Assembly (NCBI GenBank): GCA_021166835.1
Contig: JAJPEN010000069.1
Span: 1-64,000 of the forward strand
DNA: 64,000 bases
Origin: Burkholderiaceae bacterium
GTDB taxonomy: Bacteria > Pseudomonadota > Gammaproteobacteria > Burkholderiales > Burkholderiaceae
Reading direction: 5' to 3'
Under the pieces are notes generated by a model that had not been told where the DNA came from, did not search any database, and saw only the letters and a list, made by a program, of their open reading frames with translations. A program made the translations under genes and the position numbers. Shown piece after piece: positions 7,474 to 15,835 of the stretch (position 1 is its first letter; the number at the start of each line of letters is the position of its first letter).

Positions 7474-9807
7474 TTAACGGCCATGACACCTTTTGACCTT
7501 CGCGCCACTGCCGCATGGACAGAGATCATTTCGTCCCGGTTTTTTGGTCTTCCCAAGAGAGGGCACGTTTTCCGGTTGCTTGAGATTCACTGCCCGCGTT
7601 GGGTGAACCATTCGGGCAGCGTCTTCGTAGATGGAGGCGTTTTCTTGCGTTCGCTCTGTTGGTATGTGAACTGCGAACGATTGCGCCCGGCGATAGGTTC
7701 CATCGGAACTAATCTCTGCAACAACGCCGACCACATTAGAAGCCTTAACGGCTAACGAAGCTGCACTGGCCTTCTCATTTACCTTTTTCCAGTCAATTTG
7801 CTGGCCGTGTTGTTGTAGCCAGACAAAGAGCGGCTCTCCGTCCCCAGCCAGAACAAAGTAACGGGCGGGATGTTGATTCAGGGTTTGGCGAAGGTCGGTG
7901 AGCATCTTGGCCAGATCTTTCCGGCCTTCTTCTCCTAGGTCACGGATATGGCTCTCCGCCGAAAGCCAACCTTGTACTCGGGTTACGTCAAGAGCATCAA
8001 GCAGCTTTAGCACCTCTTTAGGGAAGTGCTGGGTCGGAAACGGCCTGGCCTCCCAGTCTTCACCCTCGAAGCTCCTATCAACGATGTCGCTCATGCCGTC
8101 CCAGATAAGCATGTTCACCTTGCCGTCCTGCAGTTGCTCGGCGATGTCCTGATCGAATCGGTTCTTCTTCAGGTACGCGCCAAGGTGGTCAAACTCGTCG
8201 AAGAGATGAGCCCGGCGCATCCCCGCCACAGCTTGCCGCACCTCCATGTAATGGGCGAACTGGCCGGGTGTGGGCAGGAGTCGCTTGAGTACAAACAGGT
8301 CGTCAATGGACAGCGAAACGAAGGGATGCCTTCCAAGTAGCGGCTCAACCTGCGGCAATTTCTTGCAGTACGCTGAAAAGGGCGAGAATGACTCAACCGT
8401 CAGCCCAATCGGTACCATCACTCGGTAGTCGGAGCGGCAGACGCGGCCACACTCCTCATATTTTCCGTCCACTAGGCGGTAGAGGGACACTTCATCGGCC
8501 GAATTCAGGTAATTGAAGAAGCGCTCACATTGCTTGTACGCTTTAAGCACCAAGTCCTGAACGGATTGGGCGTGGCGGCCGAAATCAAGCGCTGGCGATG
8601 CGATGGTGGCGGCTGCACCGGCCTTGGCCTCAACTAAAAACAGCACGTCATCAATCAGGATGAGAGTGTCATTTTCGGACCACTGCTTACTGGCAGGATC
8701 CTTGTAGTAGATCTCCTGGAGAACTGTGGCACCGGGAAGCTGATCGGCCAGAATGTCTGCGAAGGCAGCTTCGCTCATCGTCTTCTGATGATTCTCAAAG
8801 GTCTTCTTGTAGTCCGGTTTTCGTTGAAGTAGGTTGTAGAGAAGAGCACGGTACCCCGCATCGCGGGCGAAACACGAATCGACGGCGTAGTAATCTGACC
8901 CAAGCTGAATTAGGGGTTTCTTCCGGGCCGGTAGTGTCCGGTAGGGTGTCCCTGCAAAATCGCCAGCAGCGAAGAACTCGGTTTCCTCGCCGCGCTGGTA
9001 CGCCAAGTCTGCGAGCAGCGTTGATGGTAGCTTCGTGTGACGGCTCACGTTGGCGATGCCGCCCCGAAACATGTCATCCATTGCCCGTCCGGCGGCTTTC
9101 GCCTGTTCCGCGTTCGCCGCAACCCATGCCTCCATAATTTCTTCAAGAGGCTTTTCCTGTGCCGAAGCGAAGGCCTGAGCGGCCTCCATCTGCTTAATCA
9201 TCTCCATCGTGGCTTCGGCATGCCCAGAACGCGTGGCGTCGGCCATGGTCTGGAAGCCTTCCGCGATATAGGCGGCACCAACGCCATACACTTCTTCCAA
9301 AACCTCATTGTGAGGCGCCAGAACATAGCGGTAGAACTCACCTTCCAAAACTTGGTAGCGGTTCCCGCGCATCATGACCCAATTGGATTTCGCGCGAAAT
9401 TCAATGTCGGCGGTGTCGGGACCGAAGATTCCATCTTTGTTATCAGTAGACGTGGCCATAGCAAAAAATATAGCTTGCTCTCGCAGTTTGCGGCCAAGTT
9501 CAAACAGCTCTGCGCACTGGGCCTCGTCAAGTGTCATATTTGCAGGAGCGGCATCTGACGCGAGAACCGCGTGCACGTACTCCAGCAAGAACTGGTTTTC
9601 GTTAATCAGGTCATCCGAAGCGTCTGTTTGGCATTGCTCCTCGGCGGCGCTTTGGTCCGCCATCGCTTTTATTACACGCTGTGCGTAGATGTAGCCAAGC
9701 AAATCATGCGGAGGCATAGCGACGATCAGCTCGCGCATGCGGGCGGATGTGGCTTCCATGTCTTTCAGCAGGGAAGCAGCGGCCTCTTTCCGTTTTTTAT
9801 CGTCCAT
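7474..9807 (-). CDS. Unknown large protein with PD-(D/E)xK-like motif and C-terminal SEC-C zinc motif
   Basis: Protein of 777 aa with no full-length family I recognise. The last 20 residues hold a SEC-C motif, GRNDLCPCGSGAKVKRCHGR (CxCx8CH), a zinc-binding tail found in SecA and many unrelated proteins. In the middle (about residues 378-400) is NDTLILIDDVLFLVEAKAG, whose D..ExK arrangement (D380 or D386, E393, K395) resembles a PD-(D/E)xK nuclease core. A helical Glu/Ala-rich region fills about 190-245. It is the last of the co-oriented set at 7.5-15.5 kb, 126 nt after the 570-aa gene. A role in defence is inferred from context only. Confidence 0.75.
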   Translation of the reverse strand: MDDKKRKEAAASLLKDMEATSARMRELIVAMPPHDLLGYIYAQRVIKAMADQSAAEEQCQTDASDDLINENQFLLEYVHAVLASDAAPANMTLDEAQCAELFELGRKLREQAIFFAMATSTDNKDGIFGPDTADIEFRAKSNWVMMRGNRYQVLEGEFYRYVLAPHNEVLEEVYGVGAAYIAEGFQTMADATRSGHAEATMEMIKQMEAAQAFASAQEKPLEEIMEAWVAANAEQAKAAGRAMDDMFRGGIANVSRHTKLPSTLLADLAYQRGEETEFFAAGDFAGTPYRTLPARKKPLIQLGSDYYAVDSCFARDAGYRALLYNLLQRKPDYKKTFENHQKTMSEAAFADILADQLPGATVLQEIYYKDPASKQWSENDTLILIDDVLFLVEAKAGAAATIASPALDFGRHAQSVQDLVLKAYKQCERFFNYLNSADEVSLYRLVDGKYEECGRVCRSDYRVMVPIGLTVESFSPFSAYCKKLPQVEPLLGRHPFVSLSIDDLFVLKRLLPTPGQFAHYMEVRQAVAGMRRAHLFDEFDHLGAYLKKNRFDQDIAEQLQDGKVNMLIWDGMSDIVDRSFEGEDWEARPFPTQHFPKEVLKLLDALDVTRVQGWLSAESHIRDLGEEGRKDLAKMLTDLRQTLNQHPARYFVLAGDGEPLFVWLQQHGQQIDWKKVNEKASAASLAVKASNVVGVVAEISSDGTYRRAQSFAVHIPTERTQENASIYEDAARMVHPTRAVNLKQPENVPSLGKTKKPGRNDLCPCGSGAKVKRCHGR

Positions 9808-9933
9808 AACTACTTATGCCTGATGTTTCCGAATCTGCAAGTCCGCCGAGAGGAGCAGAAGCCGGGAGAAAACAAACGCACCCACTTGTTCGTAGAGTCG
9901 TAGTTAGCCCGGCAAGCGCCGACGCGTAGACTT

Positions 9934-11646
9934 TCAGGGATTGAGATCTCCCGCATCCAGAGCCTTTAGTGCGGCGTCGAAAGCCTTGTCGCACTCGCCC
10001 GCCAACCACTTGAAGTGAGCGCGCAGCGTCCCGTGGGTGGATCTTGCTAGCCTTTCCTCTTTGTCCTTCTCAATGACTGAACTGTGAGCCCTGAGCGTGC
10101 TCCGCAGTCCGTGCAGCCTTGAAAGCGGCGTGAGCGTGGTTTTGGCCTGTTCTTCGGTGAGTCCGGTGGCAACCAGGATCGCCCCCAGAACCCGGAGCGA
10201 TGCCCAGCTGGACTCCGCTTTTGCGCCCTTGTCTTCGAGGACCTTGCGCAATGGCTTGAGCTGGAACCCCTCGACCAGTAGGTGGTCAAGAGCCATGATC
10301 TCGTTGGCCCACTCGAACGTCGAATCGGTTGCCGGGTAGCGGGCCGCATCGAGATGCTCGGGGCTCCGTGGTAACCACCATGCGGGCGGCGCGTCGTTGA
10401 GTTTTCCGATCTTGTATTTCAAGAGGTGGAGTGGGTCGTACTCCGAGCTGAACTCGCCCATGATGTCGTTCTCATGCGCGCGCTTCGAAATGGGGCCCTT
10501 CGGCCACTCGTTGAACGATTGCCAATAGCGCTGCTCCTCAATCGGCAGGCGTGCGAGATCGCCGATATAGGCGTGCACCTGCCCTGCTTCGTTGATGTCG
10601 TAGCCCTTCAAGTACCAGGCGTTGCGGCAGCTAATCGCGCGGTCGTCGAGGGCGTACTTTTCGGGATCGGACTTGAATCGGTGCAGGACATCCGGCCGGA
10701 AGAAGGCCGGCGATATCTCCCACGGAAGATCTGACTCCTGGAAATAGTTGGAAAGGAACTCGGGAGCGCAGGACGTTTCGACCTCGACGCCATTCTTGCG
10801 GTCGAAGATCTTAAAAGTTGCGTACTCGCGCTTGGTCGGGTTCGACTCTTCCTTCCATTCGTCGATGAGCTGTTGAAGTGGTATGACGGAACGGACGATC
10901 ATCCGGCCGTTCACGTAGCTGGCATTGGCGATGCCACCACCGTGATAGAAGAGGTCGGGAGCCCTTCGGTCGATTCGGTCGTGATCGCCCCAGCCGTTGA
11001 AGCTGCCCGGGACAAAGCGCGTGAAGTCGAACAAGAACACCAGCGCCATGTCCGCCAGCGTCATGTACGTCGAGAGATCTCTGGCGAGGATTGTCACGGC
11101 CGTCAGTCTTTCGTGACCGCTTCCGAGCTCGACTAGCAGGACGCGAATCACATCTTCGATGTCGCCTCGGTTATCGAGCCGGCAGTAGGCATTGCGTTCG
11201 ACTACGAAGTGCAGGCCGAGCGAGTGCACCAGTTTTTGGTTCAACTCGACAGGACTCTCTCCCTTTTGTACGCCGTCGAAGGATCTGCGGAAGATCAGCT
11301 TCTCGCCGCCAGAGAGCGACTTCCCCGCGTGCCTCAGCGGCGGCTCAAGATAGACCTTGTGCCCTTCGCCGCCTCCGTAACTCTTCTGGATTACCCAGCT
11401 CTCGTCGGTCTGGACAAAGCCGCGCATCAGGTCCTCTTGGTCCGCAGGCGTCACCTGCTTAACGGGGGCGAGCACGCCGTGTATCAGGACGGCCGGGCCA
11501 CTCGCGTAGATGACGATTTCCTCGCTCTGCACATTCGCCTTGAGGAACGCGACCGAATCTTCCGCGCCGACGAGCCAGTTTTTGGCTTTGTCACCTGGAG
11601 CCTGCGAGAGTGCCTTTAGCGTTGCAATGTTGAATCGACGGGTCAT
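9934..11646 (-). CDS. Unknown conserved-looking protein, middle gene of the nuclease cassette
   Basis: Protein of 570 aa, start ATG at 11644-11646. I recognise no domain. It has normal soluble-protein composition, no membrane segment and no signal peptide. Recognisable stretches include FTRFVPGSFNGWGDHDRIDR, FFRPDVLHRFKSDPEKYAL, and a Trp/Tyr-rich segment EEQRYWQSFNEWPKGPISKR; the C-terminal 150 residues are largely helical. It begins 49 nt after the upstream nuclease-like gene and ends 126 nt before the SEC-C gene, all on one strand, so the three are likely co-transcribed. Function unknown. Confidence 0.72.
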   Translation of the reverse strand: MTRRFNIATLKALSQAPGDKAKNWLVGAEDSVAFLKANVQSEEIVIYASGPAVLIHGVLAPVKQVTPADQEDLMRGFVQTDESWVIQKSYGGGEGHKVYLEPPLRHAGKSLSGGEKLIFRRSFDGVQKGESPVELNQKLVHSLGLHFVVERNAYCRLDNRGDIEDVIRVLLVELGSGHERLTAVTILARDLSTYMTLADMALVFLFDFTRFVPGSFNGWGDHDRIDRRAPDLFYHGGGIANASYVNGRMIVRSVIPLQQLIDEWKEESNPTKREYATFKIFDRKNGVEVETSCAPEFLSNYFQESDLPWEISPAFFRPDVLHRFKSDPEKYALDDRAISCRNAWYLKGYDINEAGQVHAYIGDLARLPIEEQRYWQSFNEWPKGPISKRAHENDIMGEFSSEYDPLHLLKYKIGKLNDAPPAWWLPRSPEHLDAARYPATDSTFEWANEIMALDHLLVEGFQLKPLRKVLEDKGAKAESSWASLRVLGAILVATGLTEEQAKTTLTPLSRLHGLRSTLRAHSSVIEKDKEERLARSTHGTLRAHFKWLAGECDKAFDAALKALDAGDLNP

Positions 11647-11695
11647 CTGGAAGCAGCGTTTGGAGTCAGGGATGCGGTGGGATGGCTTGGATCAC

Positions 11696-14600
11696 TTAAC
11701 GCAGGCCCGCAACCGTGAAAAGCTCGGTCTTCAGCCAAGAATCCAACGTCGAAATTCTCACAAAGTGGGTCGGCACTGGGTAAGGAGGATGGACCATCCA
11801 GTAGTAGATGTCCCTGCTGACGTAGAGTTCGACATAGCGCTCTGCAGCGTTGACGGGCTTCGGCCATCCGAGGAGCTCCAGCATCCGGGTTCGGTGCTGC
11901 TCCAAAAAGGCACCTCTGCGGAGTACCTTTCCGATCTGGCCATTGTCGCCCTCCTTGCGCCCAAAGATCTTGTCGCGGATCCGGCGACCGTCCTTCATCG
12001 TGTAAAACGGCTGGTTGTACTTGCACTCGATCGCGACCATGAGATTGTGGTCGGGCCAATACGCGAGGACGTCGAAGTCGCCAACATCTTCGAATCCTTC
12101 GGTTCTAAACTTCCGGTAGAAGTCGATGTCCCGCGCGACAAACGGGGTATGCCGGCGGAAGATCTCTTCACTGCAGAATTCCAGCCGCCTCTCGATGCTG
12201 GCCTTCACCTGCCGAACGACGAGTTCGATGTTAGGCCAACCGAAATCGGCAGGCAGGTAGCCATCACGCACCGAGGACATCCAATTGAACATGCAGCGAC
12301 TCGCCGCCTCCGCGCCCCAGCGCAGCTCATCACCGACCTGCACCAGTGGCCGGATGGCGTATCGGTGAATACGCTTTCTGTGCTCCCAGTAGGGCACTTC
12401 CCCCTCTTGGACGTCCCGGCCAGCGAGCCGCAGAAGCCCCGTTTCTGAGAGGGTCAGGAAGGCCACAATGCGCTCTGCCTTCTCCTGTCCAAGGTCCTTG
12501 ATCTCGGAGGCAAGCTTCCCTGCCAGTTTGTCTGGACTGGCGCCGTAGGAAAGCGACAGCTCCTTGGCAAGACCACGGTGCTGAGCTTGGGCGAGCACGG
12601 ATAAGGACGTGAACAGGTCCGAAAGGTTGAAACCAAGGTCGGCCTCGAAGGCATTGTTGAAATTAGCCGATTCCAACAGGGCCTCCGACTCTCCCTCGAC
12701 CACGTCCTTGCGGTTTTCTCCGAGTCCAAGTCGTGTCTTGGCGTACTCACGCGCGAACCGAATCTCCCGGTCATTGGAACCGTCGGAGTAGAAGACTTCC
12801 GGGATGAACGAATCGTCGATGGCGACGCCTGCTACATCGACCCCGTTGTGGAGGACGTCGCTGGCTCCTGCAAGCGACATGAGCCAGTCAACTTTCCCGA
12901 CCAGTTCGCGCAGCACATCGGGAGTGACCTCGCCGGGTCCAGATGCCTGGCTACTGACGGCCTTCTCCAGCAGGTATCGATAGTGACGAGCTACAGTGCC
13001 GTATTGCGCGCGCGCCTCTTCAACTGCGTCAACTCGGTCATAGTCCACCTCGTGAGACAGGCTCTGACGGGCTCTTTCAATCCGCTCTCGCTCGGTGGCT
13101 AGAAGCGCATCGTGCTGTTCGATGCAAGCTCGAATCAGATGAAGTCGGTCGAGCTGAGCGAGCCGCCCTTCGATGCGAAGCCTGAATTGGGCGCTGGCCA
13201 GGTCAATTTTCTCTTTGGCCTCCGACAGCGCGTATCGACCAGGTGCCAGGCCCAGGTCTCGGATTACCTCGGCGAGTTGCTTACGAGCCAGCTTGTAGTC
13301 CGACATCCTTGGAATGACCACCGACGGGTGATCGGGAACGTCGACGCGTCGATTGGCAACCCGCAGCGTGTATCGGGCGAGCTCCCCCGCCGTTGACACA
13401 ACCGCCTCATCCAGACCCTCAGGAAGTGCCATGCAAAGGGCGTCGTGGCTCTTGCGAATCGTCTCCGCAAGGCACTGCACCTCGAAACTCCGGTCGGTAG
13501 CGTCGGTCAAGCCTGCGAGCACCGCACGTACATCGACATCAAGGTGAACGACTGTAGTTCTGCCGAAGCTTCCTTCGGCAGCAGTTACGACCGGGCCTGC
13601 ATTCTTAGCCGTGCCGGAATCCGCTCCGTCACCGCCAATGATGGTGCTGGACGCGCTACGTTTGCTGACGAACAGAACATGGTGCAACTGGAACAGTGGC
13701 ACGGTAGCCAGCAGTCCACGGCACCTGAAAGCGCTGTCGGCGAGGATCTGGATGAACAGGTCGATCATGCGCCCGTCTTCCAAGACTAGGTCGTCCTTGA
13801 TTTCCAGCAGAGCTTGAACGGTGCAATCGCCGACGAGAGTGGAGTAGGCGATGACCTTGCGGCCGCGCGAGCTCATCTCGATGACGCCTTCGGTCCCTTC
13901 GCTTAATCTCCAGCTAGATGTGCCATCGGGAAAGACGCGAGGAGCCCTTGACCAGAACTCAGCGAGCACCTTGAACCTCCATGATGTACCCCAACTCGGC
14001 TCGAGGCTGATCATCGAGGGCTCCACGGCACCGTCAACAAGAACCTCGTCGGTGTCCTTAAATGAAGCGAACAGATCGGCAGGGCCACGGGAGAAGGGAT
14101 TTAGGGCTGACCGCTGCCCATCGCAAAAGGCCCAATAGCGCTGCAGATCCTCCAGATTCTTCAGGCTGTCAAAGATGGTGATGAGATCCGCAAGCGGTAG
14201 GAGTCGCAACGGTTCGTCAGGAAGGTTGAGGAGCCCGGCAGAGGTAGCCGCTAAAGTAGGTGCGAGGATGATGTGGAGCTCATCGGCTGACGGGCCGTTG
14301 ACGCCGTCCTTCGAGAGCAGGACCTCTGGACCTCCAACGATCTTGAAGCGAATGCTCTTTGCCTGCCGGGCCTTGGCCAGAACTCTGCCGGCTGCCACCG
14401 ACTGCTCGTCAAGCTGCTCATGATGGCAAGCGCAAATGAGGTACACACCTGTCGGCGCAGAGGTCACGCTGCTGATGGAAAGCTCTCTGCATACCTCGCC
14501 GTCGAGAACCAACATCACCGGTCCTGGCAGAGTGCCCTCAAAGCGCTCGAAGACAAACTGCCCCAGCCTCCTGTGCACCTGAAGGCTGACACCCGACGTG

Positions 14601-14929
14601 TTCTTCTTTGCCCAGTGATCGACGACTGTCCCCGGAGCGCTTCGTAGCGCCATCGGGTACCAGGTCCCGGCGACATTGACGCCCAAGAAGGGAACGGCAT
14701 CGCCAGTGAATGCTGCGTTGCCGAACGATTCCCAAGTCAGCGGCGCCTTGTAGCCACCGACTTCCCCATCGAGAAAGGTTCCCGCGCGCTGGCGCCAGGC
14801 GACGCTCTGTTGACCGATGTTCTGCAGCACATTCCTGCACGAGAGCCAGAAATCTTCCGGGGGAAGCTCTACGTGGCCACGTTCCGCATCGACAACAGGG
14901 GACTGCCCGAGATGGGGGGATTGCTTCAA
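11696..14929 (-). CDS. Large unknown protein with C-terminal PD-(D/E)xK-like nuclease domain
   Basis: Open frame of 1077 aa. The only start near its 5' end is a TTG at 14927-14929, inside the preceding frame, and the protein reads as a continuation of the 14930-15497 product (see there). The C-terminal 130 residues hold GDFDVLAYWPDHNLMVA then IECKYNQ: acidic D951/D953 and E968-x-K970 fit a restriction-endonuclease-like core. A coiled-coil-prone region rich in Glu/Arg lies at about 570-670. The remaining 550 N-terminal residues match nothing I know. First large gene of the cassette; the next gene starts 49 nt after its stop. Confidence 0.72.
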   Translation of the reverse strand: MKQSPHLGQSPVVDAERGHVELPPEDFWLSCRNVLQNIGQQSVAWRQRAGTFLDGEVGGYKAPLTWESFGNAAFTGDAVPFLGVNVAGTWYPMALRSAPGTVVDHWAKKNTSGVSLQVHRRLGQFVFERFEGTLPGPVMLVLDGEVCRELSISSVTSAPTGVYLICACHHEQLDEQSVAAGRVLAKARQAKSIRFKIVGGPEVLLSKDGVNGPSADELHIILAPTLAATSAGLLNLPDEPLRLLPLADLITIFDSLKNLEDLQRYWAFCDGQRSALNPFSRGPADLFASFKDTDEVLVDGAVEPSMISLEPSWGTSWRFKVLAEFWSRAPRVFPDGTSSWRLSEGTEGVIEMSSRGRKVIAYSTLVGDCTVQALLEIKDDLVLEDGRMIDLFIQILADSAFRCRGLLATVPLFQLHHVLFVSKRSASSTIIGGDGADSGTAKNAGPVVTAAEGSFGRTTVVHLDVDVRAVLAGLTDATDRSFEVQCLAETIRKSHDALCMALPEGLDEAVVSTAGELARYTLRVANRRVDVPDHPSVVIPRMSDYKLARKQLAEVIRDLGLAPGRYALSEAKEKIDLASAQFRLRIEGRLAQLDRLHLIRACIEQHDALLATERERIERARQSLSHEVDYDRVDAVEEARAQYGTVARHYRYLLEKAVSSQASGPGEVTPDVLRELVGKVDWLMSLAGASDVLHNGVDVAGVAIDDSFIPEVFYSDGSNDREIRFAREYAKTRLGLGENRKDVVEGESEALLESANFNNAFEADLGFNLSDLFTSLSVLAQAQHRGLAKELSLSYGASPDKLAGKLASEIKDLGQEKAERIVAFLTLSETGLLRLAGRDVQEGEVPYWEHRKRIHRYAIRPLVQVGDELRWGAEAASRCMFNWMSSVRDGYLPADFGWPNIELVVRQVKASIERRLEFCSEEIFRRHTPFVARDIDFYRKFRTEGFEDVGDFDVLAYWPDHNLMVAIECKYNQPFYTMKDGRRIRDKIFGRKEGDNGQIGKVLRRGAFLEQHRTRMLELLGWPKPVNAAERYVELYVSRDIYYWMVHPPYPVPTHFVRISTLDSWLKTELFTVAGLR

Positions 14930-15497
14930 TGATCAGTGCCTGCAGCGCGACGACCAAGTCCATCTGGGCCAGGGCGTCGGGAACATCGGCGTAGGTGATT
15001 CGAAAGGCCTCTATGAAGTCCGGCACTCGCTCGATGCTGCTGCCGTAGAAGACCGGCACGAACCGGCCGCCGAGGCTTACCTTGGTCTGTCCCCAATCCG
15101 CCTCAGGCGCGAAGTCTTCAAGGGTAGGAAATTGGGGCCACACCGCGTAAAGTGCTTGGGAGAACTGTTGGAAGTCGGCGTAGCTCTCGATTCTTCTACC
15201 GCCGCGTCCTTTGAGCGGGGCGTCCAGAAACACGCACCATGCGAACGCATGTTTGACGTGACTTCCGGCGTTCGCCGGCCAGAGCTCAGACACGCCAATC
15301 GCAAGCGCTACTTCTGCGGCGTCATACTGGCTGAGGAGGGTGCGGGTCTGCCCCACTTGGACGAGAAAGGCGTTTTTCAGCTGTTGGCGTTCGCCAAACT
15401 GGTCGTGCCAGCTCATCATCTGGTGGAGTAAGACATCAGGATCTCCCGCGCTCTTGGCAAGTCGGCGCTCGCGCTTCTCTTTTGACTTCCTGCCCAC
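14538..15497 (-). CDS. N-terminal part of the large nuclease-like protein, probably frameshifted
   Basis: The first 190 residues (from ATG 15497) look like genuine protein: a basic start MGRKSKEKRERRLAKSAG, then MMSWHDQFGERQQLKNAFLV and IERVPDFIEAFRITYAD. After ALIIEAIPPS the composition turns into Arg/Cys-rich shadow sequence, running to a stop at 14538. Exactly there (14914-14919) lies a run of six C on the coding strand. Removing one C joins the frames as ALIIEAIPHLGQSPVVDAER and continues into the 11696-14929 frame. The gene may therefore be one 1265-aa protein with a lesion, a sequencing error, or a recoding site. Confidence 0.6.
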   Translation of the reverse strand: MGRKSKEKRERRLAKSAGDPDVLLHQMMSWHDQFGERQQLKNAFLVQVGQTRTLLSQYDAAEVALAIGVSELWPANAGSHVKHAFAWCVFLDAPLKGRGGRRIESYADFQQFSQALYAVWPQFPTLEDFAPEADWGQTKVSLGGRFVPVFYGSSIERVPDFIEAFRITYADVPDALAQMDLVVALQALIIEAIPPSRAVPCCRCGTWPRRASPGRFLALVQECAAEHRSTERRLAPARGNLSRWGSRWLQGAADLGIVRQRSIHWRCRSLLGRQCRRDLVPDGATKRSGDSRRSLGKEEHVGCQPSGAQEAGAVCLRAL

Positions 15498-15835
15498 GAG
15501 ACCTCCCCAATGTTATTGAAGATTCACCTGTTGGTGACTTCTGGCTCTCACCGCGCAGCGGAGACACCGTTAGCGCAGCAGTGCATGCGCAACGCTTGCG
15601 TGAGGTGAAGCGAACGACCGCTTGATGGGACTCCGCCGTAAGTACGAGCTGCGCCAGCAAAGGACAGCAACCGCCGCAAAACAGACCTTCAATTGCATCT
15701 TCTGAACTTCCGCTCCTGGCCGAGAGCCTCACATCGATTGAGACGCCGCATCGATTGACCGCTTGAGCGGGGAGCGGTCACAGCCTCGCCCGGCGCGAGT
15801 GACGGCTTTCAGTCTGAAGCGGTCCGGGGAGCAGA
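15498..15835. other. Spacer between the nuclease cassette and the Fic gene
   Basis: About 340 bases that should carry the promoter of the 15497-7474 gene set and the 3' region of the Fic gene. A 98-codon open frame on the minus strand overlaps it but has unlikely composition. No hairpin-plus-T-run terminator was evident. Confidence 0.45.

Noticed and set aside
15436..15732. 98-codon minus-strand frame upstream of the nuclease-like gene
   Set aside because: Cys/Ser/Arg-rich with no motif; overlaps the genuine N-terminus in another frame.
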